Notes under the pieces: generated by a model
What the model was told of the DNA's origin: nothing
The model's database searches: none
What the model saw: only the letters and a program-made list of their open reading frames with translations
Translations under genes and position numbers: made by a program
DNA from: Myxococcales bacterium
Lineage (GTDB): Bacteria; Myxococcota_A; Polyangia; Polyangiales; Polyangiaceae
Direction of reading: 5' to 3'
NCBI GenBank assembly: GCA_016720545.1
Contig: JADKKK010000018.1
Location: 84,778 to 148,777 of the forward strand
DNA length: 64,000 nucleotides
In this document: piece after piece, positions 8,857 through 16,158 of the stretch
How positions within the stretch are numbered: position 1 is the first letter of the stretch
How the letters are laid out: every line of letters starts with the position of its first letter

Positions 8857-9630
8857 ATGGGCGATCCACTCCGAATCGGCGGGCACTCCTTCCACAGCCG
8901 GCTCATCGTCGGCACGGGCAAGTACGCCAGCGTCGCCGAGACCGAGGCGGCCATCGACGCCTCGGGCGCCGAGCTCGTCACCGTGGCGCTCCGGCGCGTG
9001 GACCTGAACGACCGTGGGGAGGGCTCGCTGATGAGCCTGCTCGCGCGGAAGCCCTGGAAGCTGCTGCCGAACACGGCAGGCTGTTACACGGCCGACGACG
9101 CGATCCGCACGCTCCGGCTGGCGCGAGAGCTCGGCATCGCCGACCTCGTGAAGCTCGAGGTCATCGGCGATCCGCGCACGCTCTACCCGGATGGCGAGGA
9201 GACCCTCGCGGCCGCGAAGGTGCTCGTGAAGGAGGGGTTCGTGGTGCTCCCGTATTGCATGGACGATCCGGTGCTGTGCCGGAAGCTGGAGGACGCGGGC
9301 TGCGCCGCGGTCATGCCCCTCGCGGCGCCAATCGGCAGCGGCCTCGGCATCAAGAACTCGCACAACCTCTCGATCATCCTCGAGCACGCGCGCGTCCCGG
9401 TGCTGGTCGACGCCGGGGTGGGCACGGCGAGCGACGCGGCGATCGCGATGGAGCTTGGCTGTGACGGGGTGCTCATGAACACGGCGATCGCCCACGCCAA
9501 GCGCCCGGTGCTGATGGCCGAGGCGATGCGCGAGGCCGTGTCGGCGGGGCGAAAGGCCTTCGAGGCTGGGCGCATGAAGAAGAGCCGCTACGCGAACGCC
9601 TCGAGCCCCGCGGCGGGCCTTATCGAATAG
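8857..9630 (+). CDS. thiG: thiazole synthase ThiG
   Basis: This 257-residue TIM-barrel protein is a full match to ThiG, which builds the thiazole phosphate half of thiamine from deoxyxylulose phosphate, dehydroglycine or glycine and ThiS thiocarboxylate. The N-terminal block around IVGTGKY (17-23), the NTAGC block (72-76) and the Schiff-base lysine K99 in DLVKLEV are present, as are the phosphate-binding glycine stretches near the C-terminus. ATG 8857 begins exactly at the conserved N-terminus and has GGAGG at 8851-8855, an unusually short spacing. ThiS, ThiF and ThiH are not adjacent. A lipoprotein and a ThiE-like gene follow in the same direction, and ThiL lies at 55.7 kb. No TPP riboswitch-like sequence is visible upstream. 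Confidence 0.96.
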   Translation: MGDPLRIGGHSFHSRLIVGTGKYASVAETEAAIDASGAELVTVALRRVDLNDRGEGSLMSLLARKPWKLLPNTAGCYTADDAIRTLRLARELGIADLVKLEVIGDPRTLYPDGEETLAAAKVLVKEGFVVLPYCMDDPVLCRKLEDAGCAAVMPLAAPIGSGLGIKNSHNLSIILEHARVPVLVDAGVGTASDAAIAMELGCDGVLMNTAIAHAKRPVLMAEAMREAVSAGRKAFEAGRMKKSRYANASSPAAGLIE

Positions 9631-9641
9631 AATGCCGACCG

Positions 9642-9920
9642 ATGCTCCGCCTCGCCGTCGTCTCGACCCTGCTCGCGTCCTTCGCCGTTGCCCCCATGCA
9701 GTGCACGCGCGAGCCCGATCCGACGCTCCGCACCGAGGACTCCGCGGGCGACGCGCTGTGGCAGCTCGCGCTCGAGTTTCGCAAGAAGAACGACGAGCCA
9801 GCGGCGCAGGCCACGTTGCGCTTCCTGGTCGAGCGGTATCCGTCGAACCGCCACGTGGCCGAGGCGAAGCGGCAGCTCGCGGGAGCGCCGCCCACGGCGT
9901 CCACCGGCGGCGGGCCGTAG
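9642..9920 (+). CDS. small lipoprotein or secreted protein with a TPR-like segment
   Basis: A 92-residue protein with a short hydrophobic leader and a cysteine (MQC) near residue 21 that could be a weak lipobox. The remainder, ending in RFLVERYPSNRHVAEAKRQL, has the pattern of a single tetratricopeptide unit as in YbgF or BamD proteins, where repeated units bind partner proteins in the periplasm. One unit alone would be short for an independent fold. It sits 11 bp after thiG and 15 bp before the ThiE-ACP gene, so it is probably co-transcribed with them, although no link to thiamine synthesis is evident. Confidence 0.72.
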   Translation: MLRLAVVSTLLASFAVAPMQCTREPDPTLRTEDSAGDALWQLALEFRKKNDEPAAQATLRFLVERYPSNRHVAEAKRQLAGAPPTASTGGGP

Positions 9921-9935
9921 GCGTCGCTGGCGTCG

Positions 9936-10865
9936 ATGACCCGCGCGCGCGTGGAGGTGGCGGTGATGCTCATCACGCCCGAGGGGATCGAGGCGACCTC
10001 GCTACGGCGCGCCGTCGAGGCGGCCGCCGAGGTGTTCGGGCGCTCGGTCGTGGTGCAGGCCCGGGCCAAGGCGAGCGTCGTCGATGCGCGCCGCGTCGCG
10101 GTCCTCGTCGCGGAGGCCGCTCGCGCGTGCGGCGTGCCCTTCGTCGTGAACGGCGACGTGGGGCTCGCGCGCGAGCTCGCGGCGGACGGGGTCCACGCGC
10201 CGTCGGGGATGCCGGCTGGGGGGCTACGCGCCGCGCTCGGCGGGCTCTGGCTCTCGCGCGCCGCCCACGCCGCGGAGGACGTCCGCGCTGCCGCGGCGAA
10301 CAGTCTCGACGCCGTCCTCGTCAGCCCGATCTACCCCGTGCCCGGGAAGGGCCCGGCCCGAGGGCTCGAGGCGCTCCGTGAGGCCCGCGCGATCGCGTCC
10401 GAGTCCGACGCGGGCGGCGCACTCGGGGGGAGGCTCCGCGTGCTCGCCCTCGGCGGCGTCACGCCGGAGCGCGCCGCGGCCTGCGTGCGCGCGGGGGCCG
10501 ACGGGGTGGCGGTGATGCGCGCGGCGTTCGCGGCGCCCTCGCGGAGGGGGCTCTTCGAGGAGCTGCGCGCTGCTTTGCGCGAGGCGCCCGTTCGCGGGAA
10601 TGCTACAGCGTCGTCGATGCTCACCTACGACGACACCCTCGCCAAGACGATCGAGCTGCTCCGGCGCCACGTGAGCGCGGCCCGGAGCGTGTCGCCGGGC
10701 GACCACATCATGAACGATCTCGGGCTCGACAGCCTCGCGGTGATGGAGCTCATCGCCGACGCCGAGGAGCGCTTCGACGTGAGCATGCCGAGCGAGATGC
10801 TCGCCGGCCTCGGCACCGTGGACGACGTGGCGAAGGCCGTCCTGAAGCTCTCGCGCCCCGAGTAG
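9936..10865 (+). CDS. ThiE/TenI-like thiamine phosphate synthase domain fused to an acyl carrier protein
   Basis: A single 309-codon frame encodes two unrelated domains. Residues 1-215 follow the ThiE/TenI TIM barrel: VVQARAK (39-45) corresponds to the QLREK block, VSPIYP (129-134) to the pyrophosphate-binding region and LALGGV (170-175) to the C-terminal phosphate loop. The S-T-H block is degraded. Residues 228-309 are an acyl carrier protein with the phosphopantetheine serine S266 in GLDSL (263-267). There is no stop between them, so any ThiE product must run into the ACP. An internal ATG at 10617 could also make free ACP. The stop TAG abuts the stop of the convergent serine palmitoyltransferase-like gene, pointing to sphingolipid acyl-ACP supply as the ACP's role (inference). 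Confidence 0.85.
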   Translation: MTRARVEVAVMLITPEGIEATSLRRAVEAAAEVFGRSVVVQARAKASVVDARRVAVLVAEAARACGVPFVVNGDVGLARELAADGVHAPSGMPAGGLRAALGGLWLSRAAHAAEDVRAAAANSLDAVLVSPIYPVPGKGPARGLEALREARAIASESDAGGALGGRLRVLALGGVTPERAAACVRAGADGVAVMRAAFAAPSRRGLFEELRAALREAPVRGNATASSMLTYDDTLAKTIELLRRHVSAARSVSPGDHIMNDLGLDSLAVMELIADAEERFDVSMPSEMLAGLGTVDDVAKAVLKLSRPE

Positions 10866-12110
10866 CTACGCTCCGAGCTCCTCGTCTTCCATCGGGCCAA
10901 GATCTTCGCCCGAGAGCACGAAGAACGCCTCGCCGTAGCTCTCGAGCAGCGACAGCGCGTTGTCCATGTCTTCCTGCGTGTGCCCACGCGTCACGTTCAC
11001 GCGGAGGCGCTCTTCGCCGAGCTTCACCCCCGGGTAGGTGATGGGCACCATGAGGACGCCGCACTCGAGGAGCGCCACGTGCATGAAGAGGGTCTTGCGC
11101 TCGTCGCGGCACATGACCGGCATGATGTGCGTGTTGCTCGCGCCGAGATCGAAGCCGATGCCGGTGAGTCTGCCGCGCATGTAGTCCGACTTCTGGTGCA
11201 GCTCGCGCACCATCGCCGGCCCGTCGGCCTCCAGCATGTCGAGGATGGTGCTCGCCGCGGCGACGATGGGGATCGGCAGCGACGCGCTGAAGAGGAAGCT
11301 CCGCGCGTTGTGCTTGACGAGGTCGATGATGACCTCGTCGGCGAGCAAGATGCCGCCGATGCCACCGAACGTCTTGGAGAACGTCGACACCACGATGGGC
11401 ACACGTCCGAGCAGGCCGTCGGCCTCGAGGATGCCGGTACCCCGCTCGCCGAGCGTGCCGGTCCCGTGGGCGTCGTCCACGATGAGGACGGCGTCGTAGC
11501 GGTCGCAGATCTCCACGAACTCCTTGAGGTGCGCGCGGTCGCCGTCGAGCGAGTACACGCCCTCGACCAGCACGATGGCGTTCTTCCGCTCGCGCGTCTT
11601 TAGGATGCGCTCCAGGCTCCGCGCCGAGTTGTGGTTGAAGAAGCGAACCTCCGGCGCCTTCCCCGGTACGCCCGCCGCGAGGAACGTGCCGTCGAGGATG
11701 CAGGCGTGGCTGAAGCTGTCGAGGATGAGCGTCGTGTCACTGTCGGCGAGCGCCATCAGCGTGCCGAGCATGGCCTGATAGCCGGTCGTGAACACGAGGC
11801 AGCTCTCGAACCCGAACCACTTCGCGAGGCGCCGCTCGAGGTCGACGTGCTCCACCGTGGTCGCCTGCACTCGTGAGCTCGACAGACCGCACGCGTACTT
11901 CTCGACCGCGCGGATCGCCGCCTCCTTCACCTTCGGGTGATTCGTGAGGCCGAGGTAGTCGTTCGAGCTGAAGTTGACGATCGGCTTGCCATCGATCTGC
12001 GTGTGGAGTCCGCCGGTCTCGAAGGGGCGAAAGTAGGGGTAGACCTGCTTCTTGCGGGCGAGGTTGACGCGCGCGAGCTCGGCCTTCGCTTTGTCGTGGA
12101 TGAAGCTCAA
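10866..12110 (-). CDS. spt: serine palmitoyltransferase-like alpha-oxoamine synthase
   Basis: This 414-residue PLP enzyme of the alpha-oxoamine synthase family (SPT, KBL, AONS) has the FSH histidine at 133-135, DDAHGTG at 212-218 and the PLP lysine K246 in STFSKTFGG. The N-terminal YPYFRPFET stretch and the adjacent ACP favour serine palmitoyltransferase, the first enzyme of bacterial sphingolipid synthesis, which condenses serine with an acyl thioester. AONS (BioF) or 2-amino-3-ketobutyrate ligase are alternatives, but no biotin or threonine genes are near. The TTG start at 12110 is chosen because AAGGAG lies at 12115-12120 and the longer open frame upstream is Arg/Pro-rich and unlike the family. 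The gene is convergent with the ThiE-ACP fusion, with adjoining stops. Confidence 0.85.
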   Translation of the reverse strand: MSFIHDKAKAELARVNLARKKQVYPYFRPFETGGLHTQIDGKPIVNFSSNDYLGLTNHPKVKEAAIRAVEKYACGLSSSRVQATTVEHVDLERRLAKWFGFESCLVFTTGYQAMLGTLMALADSDTTLILDSFSHACILDGTFLAAGVPGKAPEVRFFNHNSARSLERILKTRERKNAIVLVEGVYSLDGDRAHLKEFVEICDRYDAVLIVDDAHGTGTLGERGTGILEADGLLGRVPIVVSTFSKTFGGIGGILLADEVIIDLVKHNARSFLFSASLPIPIVAAASTILDMLEADGPAMVRELHQKSDYMRGRLTGIGFDLGASNTHIMPVMCRDERKTLFMHVALLECGVLMVPITYPGVKLGEERLRVNVTRGHTQEDMDNALSLLESYGEAFFVLSGEDLGPMEDEELGA

Positions 12111-12410
12111 GGGGCTCCTTGGGGGCGCCGGGCCGGCGCGGGAGGGGTTCGGGGACCGGGTGGGCGCCGCAGCGCGAGAGGAAGGCGAGCGCGGACGAGC
12201 GCGCACGCGCGCGGTACTTACACGAAACGTGCCGCACAGGGTCGATTTCTGGGGGGCGGAATTGCTGGAGGCTTCTGCGAGCGGCGTTGTAAAACGATGC
12301 GCGCGCCGCGAACCAAGCGACGCACTCTTCGCCCCCCGCGTCGCCCCCGCGTCGCCCCCCGCGTCCCGCGCTTCGCGCCTGCCCCGACCGAAGGAAGACC
12401 CACCATCGCC
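12111..12410. other. divergent intergenic region
   Basis: Three hundred bases separate the divergent spt-like and lipoprotein genes and must carry both promoters. Most of it is extremely GC-rich. An AT-richer patch lies around 12230-12300. Three imperfect copies of a CCCCCGCGTCG unit occur at about 12332-12367. No confident -10/-35 pair, RNA gene or hairpin was recognised. Confidence 0.5.
12115..12120 (-). promoter_or_regulatory. ribosome binding site fixing a TTG start
   Basis: AAGGAG on the minus strand, four bases before the TTG at 12110. It decides the start of the serine palmitoyltransferase-like gene in the absence of an ATG near the conserved N-terminus. Confidence 0.75.
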
Positions 12411-12923
12411 ATGAAGAAGCCCCTGCCCACGATCGCCGTCGCGCTCGCCGCCGCCGTCGCGCTCGCCTCGTTCCCTGCGTGCAGCAAGGACAAGCCGCAG
12501 TTCGCGGACGCCGCCGCCGCCGCCGAGAAGAAGCTCGAAGAGAAGAAGGCCCTGGGCGACAACGCCCCCAAGGAAGTCGAAGGCAAGAAGCTCAACGCCT
12601 TCTTCCCCGAGACGCTCGAAGGCGGCAAGCGGACCTTCACCACCGAGAAGCCCGGCTATGTCGAGGCGAAGTACGCGAAAGACGGGGCAGACCTATGCAC
12701 AGTGACCATCGCCGACCTGGTCGACAACGCCGACTCCAAGGAGAAGTACGCGAAGTCGACGGAGAAGGTGGCGGGCTCTCCGGTCATCACCTTCGGGAAG
12801 AAGCAGAGCATGCTGCTCGTGAAGGAGCGCTATCAGGTGAAAATCATCAGCGACACTCTGTCCCACGATCAGCGCAAGGCGCTGCTCGAGAAGATCGACC
12901 TCAAGGGGGTCGCTGGCCTCTGA
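12411..12923 (+). CDS. hypothetical lipoprotein
   Basis: This 170-residue lipoprotein has a Lys-positive N-terminus, a hydrophobic Ala/Val core and a lipobox ASFPAC near residue 23. The mature protein starts with a charged Ala/Lys/Glu segment that could form a short coiled coil (about 30-55) and continues as a mixed alpha/beta domain of about 110 residues with one Cys (in DLCTV). No family was recognised. The ATG at 12411 was preferred because the frame upstream of it is Arg/Pro-rich and shows no signal. The gene lies 49 bp before the next gene on the same strand and is probably co-transcribed with it. Confidence 0.8.
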   Translation: MKKPLPTIAVALAAAVALASFPACSKDKPQFADAAAAAEKKLEEKKALGDNAPKEVEGKKLNAFFPETLEGGKRTFTTEKPGYVEAKYAKDGADLCTVTIADLVDNADSKEKYAKSTEKVAGSPVITFGKKQSMLLVKERYQVKIISDTLSHDQRKALLEKIDLKGVAGL

Positions 12924-12972
12924 GCCCGCGCGCGCGCGCCTTCTTCCTCCTCCCACGCAGATCAGGAACCCC

Positions 12973-13860
12973 ATGACCCACAACCTCGAAGAGCTGCTCT
13001 CGTCCCTCCCCGAGTCGAACATGACCGTTCGACTGCTCAACTTTCTTGACTACCTCGTCCCGGGGGAGTGGAACAACATCACGAGCCTGCATCTGGCCGT
13101 GCGCGAGGCCACGGGCGAGACCGACGAGGACGTCCTCGGCGCGGTCGCCGGTCGCGCGATCGAGCTCTACATGGACGAGTCCACGGGCTACCAGAGCGCC
13201 GTCGGGCTCTATTCGATGGTCGACTCGGCGTCCACCTTCGCGGGCTTCACCTCGATGGCCGCCAAGCTCGGCGAAGACGTCGAGTGGCTCGGGTTCCTCG
13301 AGTCCGTCACCCCGAAGCTCGAGACCACGCAAGCGATCGACGCGGGGCTCAAGCTCGCGTGCGAGCTCGGCGCCTTCTGCATGACCAACGGCCTCCCGGG
13401 CGACAGCATCGGAGACTTCATGGGCGCGGTCGCCAGCTCCGCGAAGGAGGACAAGATGCGCCTCGCGGCGTGGATCACGTGCGACTGCTTTCTGCCGCTC
13501 GGGCCCGACTTCATGCAGAAGATCATCGAGACCACCGAGCGCGCGAGCGAGAGCGATTTCATGCAGAGCGGGCTCTTTCAGCGGGTGGCGAGCCTCCTCC
13601 CTGGGGGCGGACTCGACGAGAAGAAGCAGCTCGTCGGCGAGAACATCCGCGCGGCGGAGGGCTACGTGAACGGCTTCGTCGCCGAGCGCGGCCTGAGCCA
13701 CGACGGCGTGATCTCGCGGGTGAAGGAGTTCCTCGACGTCAACGAGGACCGCCTCGACTACGCGTCGGCGATCCTCGACATGTCCACCAACGTGTTCCTC
13801 CACACAGGCACGCAGTCGGTCGCGCGGCGATGCATCACCCGCGCCTACGGCGAGATCTGA
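12973..13860 (+). CDS. conserved hypothetical cytoplasmic protein
   Basis: This 295-residue acidic, largely helical protein has no signal peptide, membrane segment or recognised catalytic motif. Several cysteines (in LACELGAFC and WITCDCF) and many Asp/Glu residues are present, and the sequence is not low-complexity, so it is a genuine folded protein. Codon use matches the neighbours. The stop at 13858-13860 is followed after only two bases by the GTG of the 2OG-Fe(II) oxygenase gene, so the two are almost certainly translated together, and a role linked to that oxygenase is plausible. I do not recognise the family. Confidence 0.85.
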   Translation: MTHNLEELLSSLPESNMTVRLLNFLDYLVPGEWNNITSLHLAVREATGETDEDVLGAVAGRAIELYMDESTGYQSAVGLYSMVDSASTFAGFTSMAAKLGEDVEWLGFLESVTPKLETTQAIDAGLKLACELGAFCMTNGLPGDSIGDFMGAVASSAKEDKMRLAAWITCDCFLPLGPDFMQKIIETTERASESDFMQSGLFQRVASLLPGGGLDEKKQLVGENIRAAEGYVNGFVAERGLSHDGVISRVKEFLDVNEDRLDYASAILDMSTNVFLHTGTQSVARRCITRAYGEI

Positions 13861-13862
13861 CC

Positions 13863-14978
13863 GTGACCGAGGCCGCTGACGATCTGCAGGTCGCCCCCCT
13901 CCCGATTCCCACGGTCGACCTCGCCGACCTCGCGGACGGCGCCGACCCGGCGCGCCGCCTCGAGGCCCTCGCCGCGCTCCGCCGGGGCTTCGGCGAGCTC
14001 GGGCTCGTGTACGTGCGCGGGCACGGGGTCGGGCCGATGGCGGGCCTGTACGACCGGTTCGTCGACTTCACCGCGCGACCCGCGGCCGAGAAGGAGGTCT
14101 ACAACCGAAAGGACCTTTACTATCAGCGCGGCTGGACGCCCCCGAACACCGAGCAGGCCGTGGTGGCGGGTGGCCAGCCCGACTTCAAGGAGTGCTGGTT
14201 CGCTACGCCGACTCCGATGCCCCCGGAGCTGCAGGTGCAGTTCCCCGAGGTCTACGCCGACAACGTGTGGCCCGAGGGCGATCCGGTGTTCCCCGAGATT
14301 TGCCAGGCGCGCGGCGCCGAGCTTCACCGGGTGGGCCTCGCGCTCGTGCGGGGCGCCGCGGAGGCGCTCGGGCTCCCGGCGGACGCGCTCGCCGCGCTGT
14401 GTGAGGGGGGGCCTCACATTTTCCGCCTGCTCCGCTACCTGCCGCTGACGACCGAGCAGGTGGAGCAGAAGGTCTTGTGGGGCGAGGAGCACACCGACTT
14501 CAACCTCCTCACGCTCCTCCCCGGCGGTCGGTTCCACGACCCCGAGGGGCGGGTGGCGAGCCCTCCGAGCGCGCGGAGCGGCCTCTACCTGCGCACGCGG
14601 GGCACCCCGGCGCACCCGAGCGGCAGGATGGTGCGCGGGACCGCGCCCGAGGGCTGCATCGTCGCTCAGGTCGGCCAGCAGCTCGAGATGCTCACGGGGG
14701 GCGCCTTCTTGGCCACCCCTCACGTGATCACGGCTCCGGATCAGCCGGGGTGGTCACGGCTCTCCGCGGCGCACTTCGTCCACGTCCACGCGCACACGAC
14801 GCTCTTCCCGTTGCCGCCGTTCCGCACGCCCGAGACCGAGCGCGCGTACAGCCCGCCCGTCCTCGCCGGGACCTACGGTCTGAAGACGCTCGTCGACATC
14901 GGCCTCGCCCCGGCGAGCGCGCTCGCGTCCCTCGGGTACCGGCACTACGACCGCCTCGCGAAGCTGCGCGAGCGCTGA
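13863..14978 (+). CDS. isopenicillin N synthase-like 2-oxoglutarate/Fe(II) oxygenase
   Basis: This 371-residue protein has the iron facial triad of the IPNS/plant-type dioxygenases: H210-x-D212 in EEHTDFN and H287 in TPHVI. The co-substrate motif RLS follows at 299-301. The N-terminal DIOX_N-like part (about residues 10-130) includes LVYVRGHGV. Such enzymes use 2-oxoglutarate and O2 to hydroxylate, desaturate or cyclise small molecules. The substrate is unknown. The start GTG 13863 lies two bases after the upstream stop. About 55 bp beyond its stop lies copy A of the CTAG-bounded repeat, which separates it from the convergent GntR regulator. Confidence 0.88.
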   Translation: MTEAADDLQVAPLPIPTVDLADLADGADPARRLEALAALRRGFGELGLVYVRGHGVGPMAGLYDRFVDFTARPAAEKEVYNRKDLYYQRGWTPPNTEQAVVAGGQPDFKECWFATPTPMPPELQVQFPEVYADNVWPEGDPVFPEICQARGAELHRVGLALVRGAAEALGLPADALAALCEGGPHIFRLLRYLPLTTEQVEQKVLWGEEHTDFNLLTLLPGGRFHDPEGRVASPPSARSGLYLRTRGTPAHPSGRMVRGTAPEGCIVAQVGQQLEMLTGGAFLATPHVITAPDQPGWSRLSAAHFVHVHAHTTLFPLPPFRTPETERAYSPPVLAGTYGLKTLVDIGLAPASALASLGYRHYDRLAKLRER

Positions 14979-15033
14979 GCGCGGACCCTCCGCGCTTCGC
15001 GGAGCCGCTGTCACGGAGCCGACCTCAGCTCTG

Positions 15034-15334
15034 CTAGTCCCCTGGAGTCGTGGTTCGTATCAGCAGTCCGGTCTTCGGTGTCATGCCGAGGAGCGAGGGG
15101 GTGCCCCGTTTTCGGCGGCGGCGGGCCCGTCCTCAACTCGGACGTCGTTCCGCGCGGTGGAGGCGGCGCTTTGCGCTCGGGGACAGTGGTTTCGGGTGTG
15201 ACCGCGCGAGAACGCCGACCCTCGAACATGAGTATCCTCCCACCGCCGCCGAAAACGGGACACCCCCTCGCTCCCTTGTGGCGAAAGGCCGAGCCGCGCG
15301 ACTTCTGGAAGGGATCACGCTTCCAGGAGACTAG
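15034..15334 (+). repeat. CTAG-bounded fold-back repeat element, copy A
   Basis: A 301-bp copy of the four-member repeat. It begins and ends with CTAG. The outer ends match as imperfect inverted repeats (CTAGTCCCCTGGAGTCGTG against CTAGTCTCCTGGAAGCGTG). A second pair of inverted arms of about 36 bp lies at 15090-15125 and 15239-15274, centred on CCCGTTTTCGGCGGCGG and differing at only two positions. It occupies the space between the convergent oxygenase and GntR-regulator genes. Frames open through it are not conserved between copies, so it appears non-coding. It resembles a MITE. Confidence 0.9.
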
Positions 15335-15393
15335 GCGTCGTGCGCGGCGTGATCTTCACCGAAGATCATGACGGCCCTCCATTCCGGCTCCCT

Positions 15394-16110
15394 TCAGAGC
15401 GCGGCGAGGAGCTTGGGGCCGGCCCAGTCGTGGAACCCCGCGCAGAGGGACCGCACCGTCTCCGGGTCGCCGCGCTCTATCGTCGCGACGAGCATCGCCA
15501 CGCCCTCGGCGTGCTGAGCGGGCGACGAACGAATGCTCGCGAACACGTGGGCGAGGTCGCGCACGGTCGACGCGTTCCAGTGGACGAACATCGTGTAAAT
15601 GGGGTTGTGCGTCGCGGCCGCCGTCGCGAGACCGAACGCCAGCACCGCGGCCTCGAACGCCTCGGGGTCTCCCGCGGCCGCCGCCTCCTTCATGCCCTCG
15701 GCGGCGGCCTTGAGCGCGCGGACGTCGGCGGGCTTGCGGCGCTGCGCCGCGAGCGAAAGCATCTCCATGTCGAGCAGGCGCCGCACCTCGAGCAGTCCCT
15801 TCAAGAACTCGCGGGAGACCCGCCCTTTGCGCGGCGTGAGGAACGTGGCGACCACGTCGGGGCTGAGCGACGCGCGCGGGTCGAGCACCACGGTGCCGCG
15901 TCGCCGCACCGGCCGCACGAGCTTGTGCACCTCGAGGAACTTCGTGGCCTCGCGGATGACGCTCCGGGCCACCCCGAACTCGCGCTCGAGCTCCTCCTCC
16001 TTCGGGAGGATCGAGCCTACGGCGACCTCGCCGCCCACGATCCGCGCCATCAGCTCGCGAGCGACCGCGTCGGCCTTGCGCCCGCCCTCGGGGGGGAGTC
16101 TCTTCACCAT
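15394..16110 (-). CDS. FadR/GntR-family transcriptional regulator
   Basis: This 238-residue regulator has an N-terminal winged helix of the GntR type: residues of about 10-75 include the GSILPKEEELEREFGVARS pattern and the recognition helix SVIREATKFLEV. A helical FCD ligand-binding domain (about 95-230) follows. FadR-subfamily proteins are usually repressors released by an acyl-CoA or organic acid. The divergent side faces the PEGA-domain gene on the same strand, and the acyl-CoA carboxylase genes lie 1.3 kb away, so control of acyl-CoA metabolism is possible but not shown. The 3' end faces repeat copy A. Confidence 0.9.
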   Translation of the reverse strand: MVKRLPPEGGRKADAVARELMARIVGGEVAVGSILPKEEELEREFGVARSVIREATKFLEVHKLVRPVRRRGTVVLDPRASLSPDVVATFLTPRKGRVSREFLKGLLEVRRLLDMEMLSLAAQRRKPADVRALKAAAEGMKEAAAAGDPEAFEAAVLAFGLATAAATHNPIYTMFVHWNASTVRDLAHVFASIRSSPAQHAEGVAMLVATIERGDPETVRSLCAGFHDWAGPKLLAAL

Positions 16111-16158
16111 CCGCCCAGCTTAGAGCGGACATATCGCCGCGTCTCGAAAAACCGTGGA

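Noticed and set aside
15050..15334. Open frames of about 94-97 codons running through the repeat copies
   Set aside because: They are in different frames in different copies, are interrupted by single-base insertions in copies B and D, and look like by-products of high GC rather than genes.
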